A stretch of DNA of 57,392 bases from Klebsiella pneumoniae. Its GTDB lineage: Bacteria > Pseudomonadota > Gammaproteobacteria > Pseudomonadales > Pseudohongiellaceae. The stretch's first letter is position 1. Each line of letters begins with the position of its first letter. The notes beneath the pieces are model-generated. The model saw nothing but the letters and a program-made list of their open reading frames with translations, was not told the origin of the DNA and did no database searches. Location of the stretch: contig CAMCRC010000006.1 in the NCBI GenBank assembly GCA_945877175.1, positions 1 to 57,392 of the forward strand, read 5' to 3'. The position numbers were made by a program, and so were the translations under genes. Positions 32,796 to 41,602 of the stretch are shown one piece after another.

Positions 32796-33173
32796 ATGAA
32801 CAATCTGTTTCTGGTACTCGCAGGGGTCAACGGCTTTATCGCCGTCTCTCTCGGAGCATTCGCCGCACATGGCCTGAAGAGCATGCTGGGACCGGACCTG
32901 CTGGCCACTTTCCAGACCGGGGTGCAGTACCACATGTACCACTCGCTGGCCCTGCTGGCAGTTGGCATTCTGGTGCTGCAGTTCCCGGCACAGACGGGGC
33001 TGCGAATTGCCGGCTTCCTCTTCCTTGCCGGCATCATCATTTTCTCGGGGAGCTTGTATGTCCTCGCACTGAGCGGCATCCGCTGGCTGGGCGCCATCAC
33101 ACCCATTGGCGGCGTGGCATTTCTGGCAGGCTGGGCATTGCTGGCGTGGTCAATGTTGAGAGCGCAGGCCTGA
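32796..33173 (+). CDS. DUF423-family small membrane protein
   Basis: A 125-residue inner-membrane protein of the YgdD/DUF423 family, function unknown. It has four hydrophobic spans, at about residues 3-25, 45-63, 68-90 and 95-120. The N-terminal GVNGFIAVSLGAFAAHGLK and FQTGVQYHMYHSLALL segments are diagnostic of the family, and GSLYVLALSG follows the third span. It begins downstream of the rpoH terminator and ends nine bases before thiS, so it may be co-transcribed with thiS-thiG-trmB. Confidence 0.9.
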   Translation: MNNLFLVLAGVNGFIAVSLGAFAAHGLKSMLGPDLLATFQTGVQYHMYHSLALLAVGILVLQFPAQTGLRIAGFLFLAGIIIFSGSLYVLALSGIRWLGAITPIGGVAFLAGWALLAWSMLRAQA

Positions 33174-33182
33174 GGACTCTCC

Positions 33183-33383
33183 ATGCAGATTCTGGTCAAC
33201 GGCAAGGACACGGCAGTGCCTGAGGGCAGCACTCTGCAGGATCTGCTGATCCAGCTCGGACTTGGCGAGTCCAGGCTGGCGCTGGAATGCAATCAGATCA
33301 TCGTGCCGCGCAGCCAGCACGCTTTGCAGATTCTGCAGAACGGCGACACGGTTGAGATCGTCCACGCCATCGGCGGCGGCTGA
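33183..33383 (+). CDS. thiS: Sulfur carrier protein ThiS
   Basis: Ubiquitin-like sulfur carrier for the thiazole of thiamine. The 66-residue protein starts MQILVNGKD and ends IGGG, giving the C-terminal Gly-Gly that becomes a thiocarboxylate. The beta-grasp sequence includes LQDLLIQLGL and NGDTVEIVHAIGGG. It lies 43 bases before thiG, its functional partner. No TPP riboswitch is visible upstream; only nine bases separate it from the DUF423 gene. Confidence 0.95.
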   Translation: MQILVNGKDTAVPEGSTLQDLLIQLGLGESRLALECNQIIVPRSQHALQILQNGDTVEIVHAIGGG

Positions 33384-33426
33384 GCATCAGCCTGCTCCCT
33401 ACCCTTGAACAAGCACAGGTTACTTC

Positions 33427-34215
33427 ATGACAACACAGGACTCCCCGCTCGTCATCGCAGGCAAAGCCTACGCGTCGCGCCTCATCATCGGCAGCGGCAA
33501 GTACCAGAGTTTCCAGCAGAACCTTGATGCGCTGGTCGCCAGCGGCGCTGAGATGATCACCGTGGCCATCCGGCGCGTGAATCTTGGGCAGAACCGCGAC
33601 GAACCCAGCCTGCTGGAAGTGATCTCTCCCACGCAATACACCATCCTCCCGAACACTGCAGGCTGCTACAACGCTGCCGACGCAGTGCGTACCTGCCGCA
33701 TGGCACGTGAACTGCTTGATGGCCACAAGCTGGTGAAGCTGGAAGTGCTGGGCGACCAGAAGACGCTTTATCCCAACGTCACCGAAACCTTGATCGCCGC
33801 AGAAGAGCTGGTAAAGGACGGGTTCGACGTGATGGTCTACACCAGTGATGATCCTCTGATCGCGAAACGCCTCGAAGAACTGGGCTGCGTGGCGGTCATG
33901 CCGCTGGGGGCGCCGATCGGTTCCGGACTGGGCATTCGCAATCCCTACAACATCCGCATGATTCTGGAGAATGCCACGGTGCCAATCATTGTGGACGCAG
34001 GGGTGGGCACTGCGTCGGATGCCGCCATCGCCATGGAGCTCGGCTGCCACGGTGTGCTGATGAACACCGCCATCGCGGAAGCGCGCAATCCTGTACTGAT
34101 GGCCTCGGCAATGAAGAAGGCCGTTGAAAGTGGCCGCGAAGCCTTCCTGGCCGGGCGCATGCCTCGCCGACTGTATGCGAGTGCGTCGTCACCCATCGAC
34201 GGTACCTTTTTCTGA
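33427..34215 (+). CDS. thiG: Thiazole synthase ThiG
   Basis: Forms the thiazole phosphate of thiamine from deoxyxylulose phosphate, dehydroglycine and ThiS thiocarboxylate. The 262-residue TIM-barrel protein has [13 protein letters not shown] at the N-terminus, the catalytic-lysine strand [29 protein letters not shown] and the phosphate-binding [18 protein letters not shown]. It follows thiS and precedes trmB by 47 bases, the arrangement seen in Pseudomonas (thiS-thiG-trmB). Confidence 0.97.
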   Translation: MTTQDSPLVIAGKAYASRLIIGSGKYQSFQQNLDALVASGAEMITVAIRRVNLGQNRDEPSLLEVISPTQYTILPNTAGCYNAADAVRTCRMARELLDGHKLVKLEVLGDQKTLYPNVTETLIAAEELVKDGFDVMVYTSDDPLIAKRLEELGCVAVMPLGAPIGSGLGIRNPYNIRMILENATVPIIVDAGVGTASDAAIAMELGCHGVLMNTAIAEARNPVLMASAMKKAVESGREAFLAGRMPRRLYASASSPIDGTFF

Positions 34216-34262
34216 GCAAGCCTGGCACGCCTGGCGACCCTACCACTCAATGGCCCGACCCC

Positions 34263-35003
34263 ATGTCTGATTTGAAAGTGACTCCCGAAACTTCCGCGCT
34301 GGATGAGCAATCATCCGGTGAGGCCGTCGCGCATCTGCGCACCATCCGCAGCTATGTCATTCGCGGGGGGCGGCTGACCCCTTCGCAGCAGAATGCCCTC
34401 GAGAAATTCTGGCCGCTGTTCGGCGTGAACGATGTTGCCGCCCCGTTCGATGCCACGGCTCGCTTCGGGCGGCAGGCGCCACTGGTGCTGGAGATCGGTT
34501 TCGGAATGGGCGATTCGCTGCTGGCCATGGCACGCAACAATCCCCAGAAAGACTTCATCGGTATCGAAGTGCACAAGCCTGGCGTTGGCCGCCTGCTGCA
34601 CGAAATCAACGCGCTCGGTCTGCACAATCTGCGGGTGTACTGCCACGACGCGAAAGAGATATTGCGTGACTGCATCGCCGACGAAGCATTGTCCTGCGTG
34701 CAGATTTTCTTCCCCGATCCCTGGCACAAGAAGAAGCACAACAAGCGCCGGCTGGTACAGGCAGAATTCATGGAACAGCTGCGCCCGAAACTCGCCATTG
34801 GCGGCAGCGTGCATATGGCTACCGACTGGGAGCCCTATGCAGCACACATGATGGCGGTGATGAGCGCACTGCCTGACTACCGCAACAGCGCGGGAGCGGG
34901 TCAGTACGCCGGGGTAACCGACCGCCCCCTCACCAAGTTCGAAAAGCGCGGGCAGCGGCTGGGCCATGTCGTCAATGATCTGGTGTTCATCCGCGAGCGC
35001 TGA
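34263..35003 (+). CDS. trmB: tRNA (guanine46-N7)-methyltransferase TrmB
   Basis: Forms m7G46 in the variable loop of tRNA with S-adenosylmethionine. The 246-residue protein has RSYVIRGGRLTPSQQ ahead of the SAM fold, LEIGFGMGDSLLAMA, IGIEVHKPGVGRLL, and the TrmB signature FFPDPWHKKKHNKRRLV. The C-terminal TKFEKRGQRLGH motif, which orients tRNA, is present. Its stop abuts the stop of the convergent serine hydrolase gene with no spare base. Confidence 0.97.
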   Translation: MSDLKVTPETSALDEQSSGEAVAHLRTIRSYVIRGGRLTPSQQNALEKFWPLFGVNDVAAPFDATARFGRQAPLVLEIGFGMGDSLLAMARNNPQKDFIGIEVHKPGVGRLLHEINALGLHNLRVYCHDAKEILRDCIADEALSCVQIFFPDPWHKKKHNKRRLVQAEFMEQLRPKLAIGGSVHMATDWEPYAAHMMAVMSALPDYRNSAGAGQYAGVTDRPLTKFEKRGQRLGHVVNDLVFIRER

Positions 35004-36275
35004 TCAGCGCTTCTCGACGATGGCCTCATAGACACCGTTCTTGAATTCCTCTCGGAAGCCCTGGCCATTGGCAGGCGAGATCTGCGCCATGATGACTGTG
35101 ACGATGCCCTGCACGGGATCGATCCAGAAGCGTGTACCGGCGGAACCGTCCCACCAGACCTCGCCCTGGCTGACCGTATGGTCGTAGGCAGACGGGTCCA
35201 GAGCATACGCGAACCCACCCAGCGTCCATCCGGAAGCCGCCATGTAGCCGCTGTCTTCCAGTGGCAACAGTGCATCAGCGACGGCGTTCTCCATCATCAT
35301 CTGCACAGTTTCAGGCTGCAGGATGCGCTGACCGAAAAGCTCGCCGCCGTTCAGAAACAACTGGGAGAACTTCGCGAAGTCCAGCGTCGAAGACACCAGC
35401 CCGACACCGCCTTCAACGAGAGGAACCTTTTCAGTGAAGGGAATCTCTTCCATCTCGTGGACGCCCAGAGTGCCATCGGCTGCCGGGCGATAGACCGTGG
35501 CAAGCCGGTCGACGCGGGACGGATCGACCCAGAACACTGTATCCGTCATGCCCATCGGGCCGAATACCCGCTGCTGCAGGAACTCATCGTAAGGCATGCC
35601 AGACACCACTTCGACCACTCGTCCCAGAATGGATGCGGAAAGCCCGTAGCGAAAGGCAGTGCCGGGATCTTCGAACAAGGGCACGCGCGCCGCATTCTTG
35701 CTCATCTGTTCCAGAGTTATCGAACGCAGACGCACTTGCTCTGCCACATAGATGGCTGAACTGCGACTTCCAAGACCCGAAGTGTGGCGCATCAGATCGG
35801 CTACCTGGATGTCGCCTTGTCGCTCGCGCGTCTGATTCATGTCAGGTGCAGAAGCATCCAAAAATACACGCTGATTCGCAAATTCCGGCAGATACTTCGA
35901 AATGGGGTCGTCGAGCTGCAACTTGCCTTCTTCGAAGAGAATCATTGCGGCAAGACTTGTCACCGGGCGCGTCATGGAATAGATGCGGAACAGCGCATCC
36001 TGAGTCATCGCGCTGTCGGCTTCGAGATCCCGTTTGCCAAGTGCTTCGAGGTACACCAGCTGGCCGTCGCGCAACACGGCGGCAACAACCCCTGCGATAT
36101 GACCCTCATCCACATGGGCTTGCAGACGCTCTGTGACACTGGCCAGTCCGGTGCTGGACAAGCCGACGGATTCCGGTGTCGCACGCGGAAAGTCCTGGGC
36201 CAGCACCAATGGGCTGCTGATCACAACGAACATTGCCCCAGTCAAAACTCTGGTCAACAGGCTTGGGAGTTGCAT
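35004..36275 (-). CDS. Exported serine hydrolase of the beta-lactamase class C/esterase EstB group
   Basis: A 423-residue serine hydrolase with a Sec signal (cut near VLAQ-D, residue 27). The start at 36275 has AGGAG seven bases upstream; the frame is open further but unsupported. The fold signatures are present: FRIYSMTRP for the nucleophile Ser, YGLSASILGRVVE in the Y-x-N/S position, and a C-terminal WDGSAGTRFWIDP where the K-T-G equivalent lies. The usual S-x-x-K tetrad reads S-M-T-R, so the general-base lysine appears replaced by arginine. The likely activity is an esterase or peptide hydrolase rather than a resistance beta-lactamase. It lies 40 bases after the metallopeptidase gene. Confidence 0.83.
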   Translation of the reverse strand: MQLPSLLTRVLTGAMFVVISSPLVLAQDFPRATPESVGLSSTGLASVTERLQAHVDEGHIAGVVAAVLRDGQLVYLEALGKRDLEADSAMTQDALFRIYSMTRPVTSLAAMILFEEGKLQLDDPISKYLPEFANQRVFLDASAPDMNQTRERQGDIQVADLMRHTSGLGSRSSAIYVAEQVRLRSITLEQMSKNAARVPLFEDPGTAFRYGLSASILGRVVEVVSGMPYDEFLQQRVFGPMGMTDTVFWVDPSRVDRLATVYRPAADGTLGVHEMEEIPFTEKVPLVEGGVGLVSSTLDFAKFSQLFLNGGELFGQRILQPETVQMMMENAVADALLPLEDSGYMAASGWTLGGFAYALDPSAYDHTVSQGEVWWDGSAGTRFWIDPVQGIVTVIMAQISPANGQGFREEFKNGVYEAIVEKR

Positions 36276-36315
36276 GGAAGTGCTCCTGGTTCTTTGAATG
36301 AGAGAGCTGGCCCTT

Positions 36316-37044
36316 TCAGAGCCAGAGACGATGTTCGTGAGTGCGCAACCAGCGCACATAGCGGCGGTAATCGGGACATACAGACTCCACCAGTGCCCAG
36401 AATTTCGGGGAATGATTCATGTGGAGCAGGTGGCTGACTTCGTGACAGATCATGTAGTCAATCACGGCATCGGGGGCCATCATGATCAGCCAGTTGAACT
36501 GGATGCGGCCGGTGGATGTGCAGTGTCCCCACTTGCTCTTGGTCTTGCGGAAAACGACCTCCCTCAAACGCCCGGCGACCTGCAGGTAGGCCGCCAGGGC
36601 TTCGGCCCGCGGTGGCAATACTGTTCGTGCCTGCGCCAGCAGCCAGCGCTGCAGAACCTTGGATGCCCGCTCCGGCGTGAGGCCTCTGCCATGCAGCCGC
36701 ATCTCTGTGTCAGTGATTTCCACGTGTTCCGACATGGCGGGAATCAAGCGTACTCGCAGGGCGCGCGCCTTGTAATACACCGTTCCGCCGTCGCACAGAT
36801 CAGGGCGCTGGGAATCCTGCGCGGCCTTGTGTTCAAGTTTGCGGAGAATCCACGGGATGTGCGTGTAAACAAAGTCCTGAATCTGTGTCTGGCTGACAAA
36901 GAACGGCACGCGCACTTCCACTGCCTGGTGTCGCACATGGACGGCCATGGTCTTGCGCCGACCGCGCACTACAGAGTAGTCGACCGGCTGATTCGACTTG
37001 TCTTGCAGCTCGCGGACGATGCTGCCTTCGGAGTGACCTGTCAT
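36316..37044 (-). CDS. YgjP/DUF45-type zinc metallopeptidase
   Basis: A 242-residue protein of the YgjP-like metallopeptidase family. The motif HEVSHLLHMNHSPKFWALVE gives HExxH plus the downstream HSPxFW that positions a third His ligand. RKTKSKWGHCTSTGRI and NWLIMMAPDAVIDY precede it, as in the family. There is no signal peptide, so it is cytoplasmic. The substrate is unknown for the family. It lies upstream of the serine hydrolase on the same strand (40-base gap) and is divergent from cmoA. TrmB downstream and the cmo genes upstream both modify tRNA, but a link is only suggested by position. Confidence 0.88.
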   Translation of the reverse strand: MTGHSEGSIVRELQDKSNQPVDYSVVRGRRKTMAVHVRHQAVEVRVPFFVSQTQIQDFVYTHIPWILRKLEHKAAQDSQRPDLCDGGTVYYKARALRVRLIPAMSEHVEITDTEMRLHGRGLTPERASKVLQRWLLAQARTVLPPRAEALAAYLQVAGRLREVVFRKTKSKWGHCTSTGRIQFNWLIMMAPDAVIDYMICHEVSHLLHMNHSPKFWALVESVCPDYRRYVRWLRTHEHRLWL

Positions 37045-37135
37045 CTGGTTTCTAATGAAGAATGAATTGACGCATAATACGCAAATCGCTTCCGGGACGA
37101 TACCGGCAGCTCCTCAGGTGTGCGCCAGCAATTCA

Positions 37136-37879
37136 ATGAATTTTTCCAAGCAGGACAAACTTTACGCCAGCAGTCAGCCGACACAGGATTTCGTGTTCGA
37201 TGACAAGGTGGCGGACGTATTCACGGACATGATCAATCGTTCCGTGCCGGGTTATGCCACTATTCTCTCCATGATCGGCACGCTCGCGGACCGTTATTGC
37301 GCACGCGGTTCGCATGTGTACGATCTGGGCTGCTCCCTCGGCGGCGCAACGCTGGCGATGGCCCATCACCTGTCGCACAAGGACTATCAGATCATTGCCG
37401 TGGACAATTCCAGCGCCATGGTCACTCGCTTCGATGCCGCGCTGACCATGCATGCAGACAGGTCACGCATTCAAACGGTCTGTGCAGACCTTGGCGATGT
37501 CGAGATTCACAATGCCTCCGTCGTGGTCCTCAATTTCACGCTGCAATTCATTCCAGTGGAGCGGCGCAATGCCCTTTTGCGCAGGATTCATGACGGGATG
37601 AGGCCCGGCGGTATTCTGATTCTCTCAGAAAAAATCCGCTTCCCCGATGAGGGGTTGAATGCCCTGCTCATCGACATGTATCACCAGTTCAAGCAGGTCC
37701 AGGGATATTCCCAGCTGGAGATCAGTCAGAAGCGGTCGGCGCTCGAGAACGTTCTCGTTCCAGAGTCTATCGCTGATCACAAGGCGCGGCTCAAGGAGGC
37801 TGGCTTCAGCTCCTGTGATACCTGGTTCCAGTGCTTCAATTTCACCTCCATGATCGCTTTCCGTGGCGAAACACCATGA
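37136..37879 (+). CDS. cmoA: Carboxy-S-adenosylmethionine synthase CmoA
   Basis: Makes carboxy-SAM from SAM and prephenate for CmoB. From ATG 37136 the protein has 247 residues and aligns with E. coli CmoA from its N-terminus ([20 protein letters not shown]). An in-frame ATG at 37055 would add 27 residues with no family support. The SAM loop [32 protein letters not shown] and [12 protein letters not shown] motifs are diagnostic. Its stop overlaps the cmoB start (ATGA), coupling the two. Confidence 0.96.
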   Translation: MNFSKQDKLYASSQPTQDFVFDDKVADVFTDMINRSVPGYATILSMIGTLADRYCARGSHVYDLGCSLGGATLAMAHHLSHKDYQIIAVDNSSAMVTRFDAALTMHADRSRIQTVCADLGDVEIHNASVVVLNFTLQFIPVERRNALLRRIHDGMRPGGILILSEKIRFPDEGLNALLIDMYHQFKQVQGYSQLEISQKRSALENVLVPESIADHKARLKEAGFSSCDTWFQCFNFTSMIAFRGETP

Positions 37880-38847
37880 GTTATCGCCAGCTGCAGTCCC
37901 TGCTGGGCGACGGAGCTCTGCTGGGGCTGGCGCAATTCGGCACTGAAGATTGGTTCAACAGCCACAACAATGGCGACCTGGCACGCTGGCGCCGGTCTCT
38001 GGAAGCTCTTCCGGCCCTCACGCCGGGGAGTGTGGAGCTGCAGCAGGCGGTGCGCATTGGCGATGCCGCGGATTGCAGCAGTGCCGAGCAGTCAGCGCTG
38101 CGCCTGGCGCTGCAAGGCCTGATTCCGTGGCGCAAGGGCCCCTTTGAACTCTTCGGCATCCACATCGACACGGAGTGGCGATCTGACTGGAAGTGGGACC
38201 GACTGCGCCAGCACATCGCGCCGTTGCGCGGAAGAACCATTCTGGATGTCGGTTGCGGCAACGGATACCACTGCTTTCGCATGGCGGGGGAAGGTGCCAG
38301 GCTGGCGGTTGGCATTGACTCGCAGCTGGCCTATGCCATGCAGTTCCGCATGATCAAGCAATACGTGCCGGATGCGCCTGCTTTTGTACTTCCCGTCACG
38401 CTTGAGAGTGCACTCGAGCAGTTGCCCGCAGAGCCCGCAGCATTCGACACCGTATTCTGCATGGGGGTGCTGTATCACCGGCGCTCTCCAATAGATCATC
38501 TGCTGCAGTTGAAATCCTGCCTGCGTCCCGGCGGGGAGCTGGTTCTGGAAACACTGATTGTGGAGGGACCTGAGGGTTTTGCGCTGACCCCACATGATCG
38601 TTACAGCCGCATGGCCAATGTCTGGTTCATTCCTTCCTGCGCGACACTTGTGAACTGGCTGCAACGCTGCGGATTCCAGAATGCACGCGTGGTGGATGTC
38701 AGCACCACCAGCCTGGAAGAACAACGCACTACCGACTGGATGCGTTTCCAATCCCTGGCCGACAGCCTTGATCCCACCGACCGGACCCTCACGGTAGAAG
38801 GACTTCCGGCGCCCCGACGCGCAGTGCTGCTGGCGAACACACCCTGA
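37876..38847 (+). CDS. cmoB: tRNA U34 carboxymethyltransferase CmoB
   Basis: Uses carboxy-SAM to turn 5-hydroxyuridine at the tRNA wobble position into 5-oxyacetyluridine. The 323-residue product has the family N-terminal extension with [24 protein letters not shown], then the SAM fold [27 protein letters not shown] and [25 protein letters not shown] and [15 protein letters not shown] complete the family pattern. The start at 37876 overlaps cmoA by four bases. No terminator is evident directly downstream. Confidence 0.96.
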   Translation: MSYRQLQSLLGDGALLGLAQFGTEDWFNSHNNGDLARWRRSLEALPALTPGSVELQQAVRIGDAADCSSAEQSALRLALQGLIPWRKGPFELFGIHIDTEWRSDWKWDRLRQHIAPLRGRTILDVGCGNGYHCFRMAGEGARLAVGIDSQLAYAMQFRMIKQYVPDAPAFVLPVTLESALEQLPAEPAAFDTVFCMGVLYHRRSPIDHLLQLKSCLRPGGELVLETLIVEGPEGFALTPHDRYSRMANVWFIPSCATLVNWLQRCGFQNARVVDVSTTSLEEQRTTDWMRFQSLADSLDPTDRTLTVEGLPAPRRAVLLANTP

Positions 38848-38909
38848 AGCGACAGACATGCGGGGCGAGAACCCTGCAAAGGTGCCTCTGCTAGCTTTAA
38901 TCGTCGACT

Positions 38910-38943
38910 GGAATAAGCAGTAAATAAACTGCTGATCTATTCC
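38910..38943. repeat. AT-rich hairpin between cmoB and the transposase-like gene
   Basis: GGAATA-AGCAGT (38910-38921) pairs with ACTGCT (38928-38933) and, after the four-base bulge GATC, TATTCC (38938-38943). The 232-base gap 38848-39079 is more AT-rich than its surroundings and holds no gene. The hairpin could be a terminator relic or a recognition structure for the neighbouring transposase relative; neither is shown. Confidence 0.4.
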
Positions 38944-39079
38944 CTTTGGCTTGTGCCGGATATGGGTTGACGGCCCCTGGGAATTCGGCTATTCCTATCG
39001 TCGCTCCAGCAGGGCCAACTCTAACTCAATCACCAGTTGCATAATAACTAATAAGAATCAAAAACCGGGAAGCACAATA

Positions 39080-40054
39080 ATGGCCAGACCTCTCCGTATA
39101 GAGTATCCAGACGCGTACTATCATGTGTCCAATATAGGCTTGGAGAATCAGAAGATTTTCCCGGCCCAGAAGTACTTTGAAGCGTTTCTTTCAGGCTTGG
39201 AAGAAACCTGCTTCAGACTGAATGTGCAGGTACACGCCTACTGTCTGCTCAAGGACCGATATCACTTGCTGATAAAGACACCTGAAGCCAACCTGAGCCG
39301 CTTCATGCGCCAGGTGGACGGGCTCTATACGCAGAATTTTCAGCGGCTCAAGAAGTCGGAGGGGTCGCTCTTCAAAGGCCGCTACAAGGCCGTGCTCGTG
39401 CAGCCCGAAGCCCATCTGCTGAATCTCGCGCGCTATATCCATCTCGGGGTCAAGAAGGGTGATCTCGACGGCTGGGCCTGGTCAAGTTACGGCGCCTACG
39501 CTGGTTCTGCGAAGACCCCTGAATGGCTGGTTCGGGATGAAGTTCTCGCACTGCTGCCTGGCAGTGGTGCCAAGCGAATTGCGGAATTCGTGAAGCACAC
39601 CGGCGCAGGCGTTGACGAGGAAACCCAGCACTTCTATGGCAAGAAGAACCTTTCTTCGATCATGGGCGACGAAAAATTCAAGAAGGCGGCACGTGGAAAA
39701 CGCGCAGCGTCGAAAGTACGCGGCGTCTCCCGCGGCGCCAACGCGAAGTGGCGGCCGACCTGCAAACTTATAATCAGCGCCGTTGCCAAACAGTTCAAAG
39801 TCACGGAAGAGAGCATTTACACAGCAGCCCGCGGACCCGGTTCCAAGAACGTCCCGCGCTGGGTGGCCATGTACCTGTGCCAGGAGCTGTCTGCCGTGAC
39901 CCTGCAGGCCATCGCCAAGCTGTTCAAGCTGAAGCGCTACGGCACGGTGTCCACGACAGTGGGCAAGCTGAAGAAGGAATTCCTGGAGAACCAGAAACTC
40001 CTCACTGTGACGAACAAGCTGCTAAAAGACCTGAGCAAGGAAAAAGCAGCCTGA
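39080..40054 (+). CDS. REP-associated Y1 transposase relative (RAYT-like) with altered HUH motif and DnaA-like C-terminus
   Basis: A 324-residue protein of the IS200/Y1-transposase superfamily, RAYT branch. The N-terminal MARPLRIEYPDAYYHV is the group hallmark. The metal-binding HUH motif, usually N-H-Y-H, reads DRYHLLI (R60-Y61-H62), so its first His is lost. The candidate nucleophile Tyr is Y83 in YTQNFQR, followed by GSLFKGRYKA, RYIHLGV and WSSYGAY. Residues about 225-310 resemble the DnaA domain IV helix-turn-helix (VPRWVAMYLCQELS). It has no terminal repeats of its own and is followed by a strong terminator. A domesticated or inactive enzyme is likely; this is inference. Confidence 0.82.
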   Translation: MARPLRIEYPDAYYHVSNIGLENQKIFPAQKYFEAFLSGLEETCFRLNVQVHAYCLLKDRYHLLIKTPEANLSRFMRQVDGLYTQNFQRLKKSEGSLFKGRYKAVLVQPEAHLLNLARYIHLGVKKGDLDGWAWSSYGAYAGSAKTPEWLVRDEVLALLPGSGAKRIAEFVKHTGAGVDEETQHFYGKKNLSSIMGDEKFKKAARGKRAASKVRGVSRGANAKWRPTCKLIISAVAKQFKVTEESIYTAARGPGSKNVPRWVAMYLCQELSAVTLQAIAKLFKLKRYGTVSTTVGKLKKEFLENQKLLTVTNKLLKDLSKEKAA

Positions 40055-40076
40055 ACGATTGGATTCAGCAAATAAG

Positions 40077-40112
40077 AACGCCGCGCACTCTGAAGGCAGA
40101 GTGCGCGGCGTT
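40077..40112 (+). terminator. Strong rho-independent terminator after the transposase-like gene
   Basis: A 15-base perfect stem (40077-40091 with 40098-40112), a six-base loop, and a T-rich tail (TTTTGCTTTC). The AACG start on the other arm also gives an A-run, so it may act in both directions and end rpmG transcripts as well. Confidence 0.88.
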
Positions 40113-40168
40113 TTGCTTTCCGGGCAAGAATTCGGCAGACGCTGGCAAGAACCTCGAACGAGGTTTGC

Positions 40169-40324
40169 TTACTTGATCTTGGCTTCTTTGTAGATCACAT
40201 GCTTGCGGACAACGGGATCGTACTTCTTGATCTCCATTTTGTCCGGCATGGTTCGCTTGTTCTTGTCAGTAGTATAGAAATGTCCTGTGTCTGCTGTAGA
40301 CACCAGTTTGATCTTGTCGCGCAT
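40169..40324 (-). CDS. rpmG: 50S ribosomal protein L33 (RpmG)
   Basis: A 51-residue basic protein of the large ribosomal subunit. The translation reads [19 protein letters not shown], then [17 protein letters not shown] and [14 protein letters not shown], which matches E. coli L33 across its whole length. It lacks the zinc-binding cysteines found in other L33 forms, so it is the C-minus type. It lies 38 bases downstream of rpmB in the conserved rpmB-rpmG pair, and its transcript probably ends at the bidirectional hairpin 40077-40112. Confidence 0.95.
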   Translation of the reverse strand: MRDKIKLVSTADTGHFYTTDKNKRTMPDKMEIKKYDPVVRKHVIYKEAKIK

Positions 40325-40362
40325 CGCTGCTCACCACCTGAATCAGGTAATAAATGGATTGA

Positions 40363-40599
40363 TTAGACTTTTACGCCATTGGCGCGGATATCGGACAGCA
40401 CGGCATCAATGCCGTTCTTGTCGATGATGCGCATGCCTTTTGTGGAAACCTTGAGTTTCACAAAGCGCTTTTCAGACTCCACCCAGAAACGATGTGTATG
40501 GATGTTGGGAGAAAAACGGCGTCTGGTCTTGTTGTTTGCGTGAGAAACATTGTTGCCTGTAAGCGGTTTCTTACCGGTTACGATACATACGTTAGCCAT
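40363..40599 (-). CDS. rpmB: 50S ribosomal protein L28 (RpmB)
   Basis: A 78-residue protein of the large ribosomal subunit. [20 protein letters not shown] and [20 protein letters not shown] are diagnostic of proteobacterial L28, and the length matches. One cysteine (C5) replaces the Cys pairs of zinc-binding forms. It is first of the rpmB-rpmG pair, with the predicted promoter about 100 bases upstream. A GGCAAGGC ribosome-site-like stretch precedes the ATG. Confidence 0.97.
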   Translation of the reverse strand: MANVCIVTGKKPLTGNNVSHANNKTRRRFSPNIHTHRFWVESEKRFVKLKVSTKGMRIIDKNGIDAVLSDIRANGVKV

Positions 40600-40696
40600 T
40601 GCCTTGCCTCATTACAGAACCGGAATCATCGGAGCCTCGCCAATGCAGGCCACAACCCCGACACATACTGCTGTCTTGCCAAAAAAAGAGCTGCGT

Positions 40697-40725
40697 TTTA
40701 TACCAAAACGGCTTTTCAATAGCAA
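40697..40725 (-). promoter_or_regulatory. Predicted sigma-70 promoter of rpmB-rpmG
   Basis: On the minus strand: -35 TTGCTA (40720-40725), a 17-base spacer and -10 TATAAA (40697-40702), about 95 bases ahead of rpmB. It lies between radC and rpmB, which share a strand, so the ribosomal genes need not depend on radC transcription. Confidence 0.55.
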
Positions 40726-40774
40726 CACAAAAGCTTTGCTACAAGCGGTTCAGTCTTTGGGAGTCTTCTTTTTC

Positions 40775-41449
40775 CTAGACTACCCCCCGCTCTGCCAGCG
40801 ACACAACTTCTTTGTTGCCCACGATGATATGGTCGAGTACCCGCACATCAATAGTGCTGAGAGCTGACTTCAATCGCAGAGTGATCGCAACATCGGCATG
40901 GCTTGGCTCCGCGATGCCGGATGGATGATTGTGCGCAAAAATCACTGCAGCGGCATTATTGTGCAGACAACGTTTGACAACTTCGCGTGGGTACACGGCA
41001 GCCCCGTCGATTGTGCCGGAAAACAGCTCCTCGAAGCGGACGACTCGGTGTTGATTGTCCAGGTAAAGGCAGGCGAACACCTCGTGGGGATAGTGGCGCA
41101 TGCGTGCACGCAGGTATTCCCGGGTCAGCTCCGAGCTGCTCATGACATCGCGCTCTTCCAGCTGCTCCCGCAGGTGCCGCTGCGAAAGCTCCTGCATCGC
41201 CTGCATCTGGACATACTTGGCCAGCCCCAGACCATCCTGCTCACAGAACTCGTCCAGAGGACAGGTAAAAAGTCGCGTCAGGCTCCCAAAGGCCTCGAGC
41301 AAATCTCTCGCGAGGTCAAGTGAGCTGCGCCCTTTCACACCGGTGCCCAGAATGATGGCCAGCAGCTCTGCATCCGAAAGACTGGTCGCTCCGTTCTCCA
41401 GCAGGCGCTCCCTTGGCCGCTCCCTGGCGGGCCAGTGCTTGATGCTCAT
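40775..41449 (-). CDS. radC: RadC/JAB-domain protein
   Basis: A 224-residue protein; start 41449 with GGAGG four to five bases upstream, and the N-terminal [20 protein letters not shown] fits RadC. The N-terminal helix-hairpin-helix region ([20 protein letters not shown]) and the C-terminal JAMM/JAB domain with [15 protein letters not shown] are both present. The metal ligands (H-x-H...D) and an upstream Glu are retained. Early reports of a DNA-repair role are not well supported, so the function is open. It is divergent from coaBC, a conserved arrangement. Confidence 0.95.
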   Translation of the reverse strand: MSIKHWPARERPRERLLENGATSLSDAELLAIILGTGVKGRSSLDLARDLLEAFGSLTRLFTCPLDEFCEQDGLGLAKYVQMQAMQELSQRHLREQLEERDVMSSSELTREYLRARMRHYPHEVFACLYLDNQHRVVRFEELFSGTIDGAAVYPREVVKRCLHNNAAAVIFAHNHPSGIAEPSHADVAITLRLKSALSTIDVRVLDHIIVGNKEVVSLAERGVV

Positions 41450-41602
41450 GTTGCCTCCGTGGCAATAATCGTCTCTCCTTCGATAGTAGCAGAGCAGCAC
41501 GATTGCGCTGCGCGACTGCAGTGAGGCACAAAATTGAATCCCCGCAACCCGACTGTTAAGCTTCCCGACCTCTTTCCACCACCTGTACCGGAATGGCATG
41601 CC

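Noticed and set aside
33174-33182. TPP riboswitch before thiS
   Set aside because: Only nine bases separate thiS from the preceding gene, and no THI-box-like sequence is seen upstream of that gene.
35004-36275. Antibiotic-resistance beta-lactamase
   Set aside because: The motifs fit the EstB-type esterase group better, the S-x-x-K lysine is missing, and no ampR-like regulator is adjacent.
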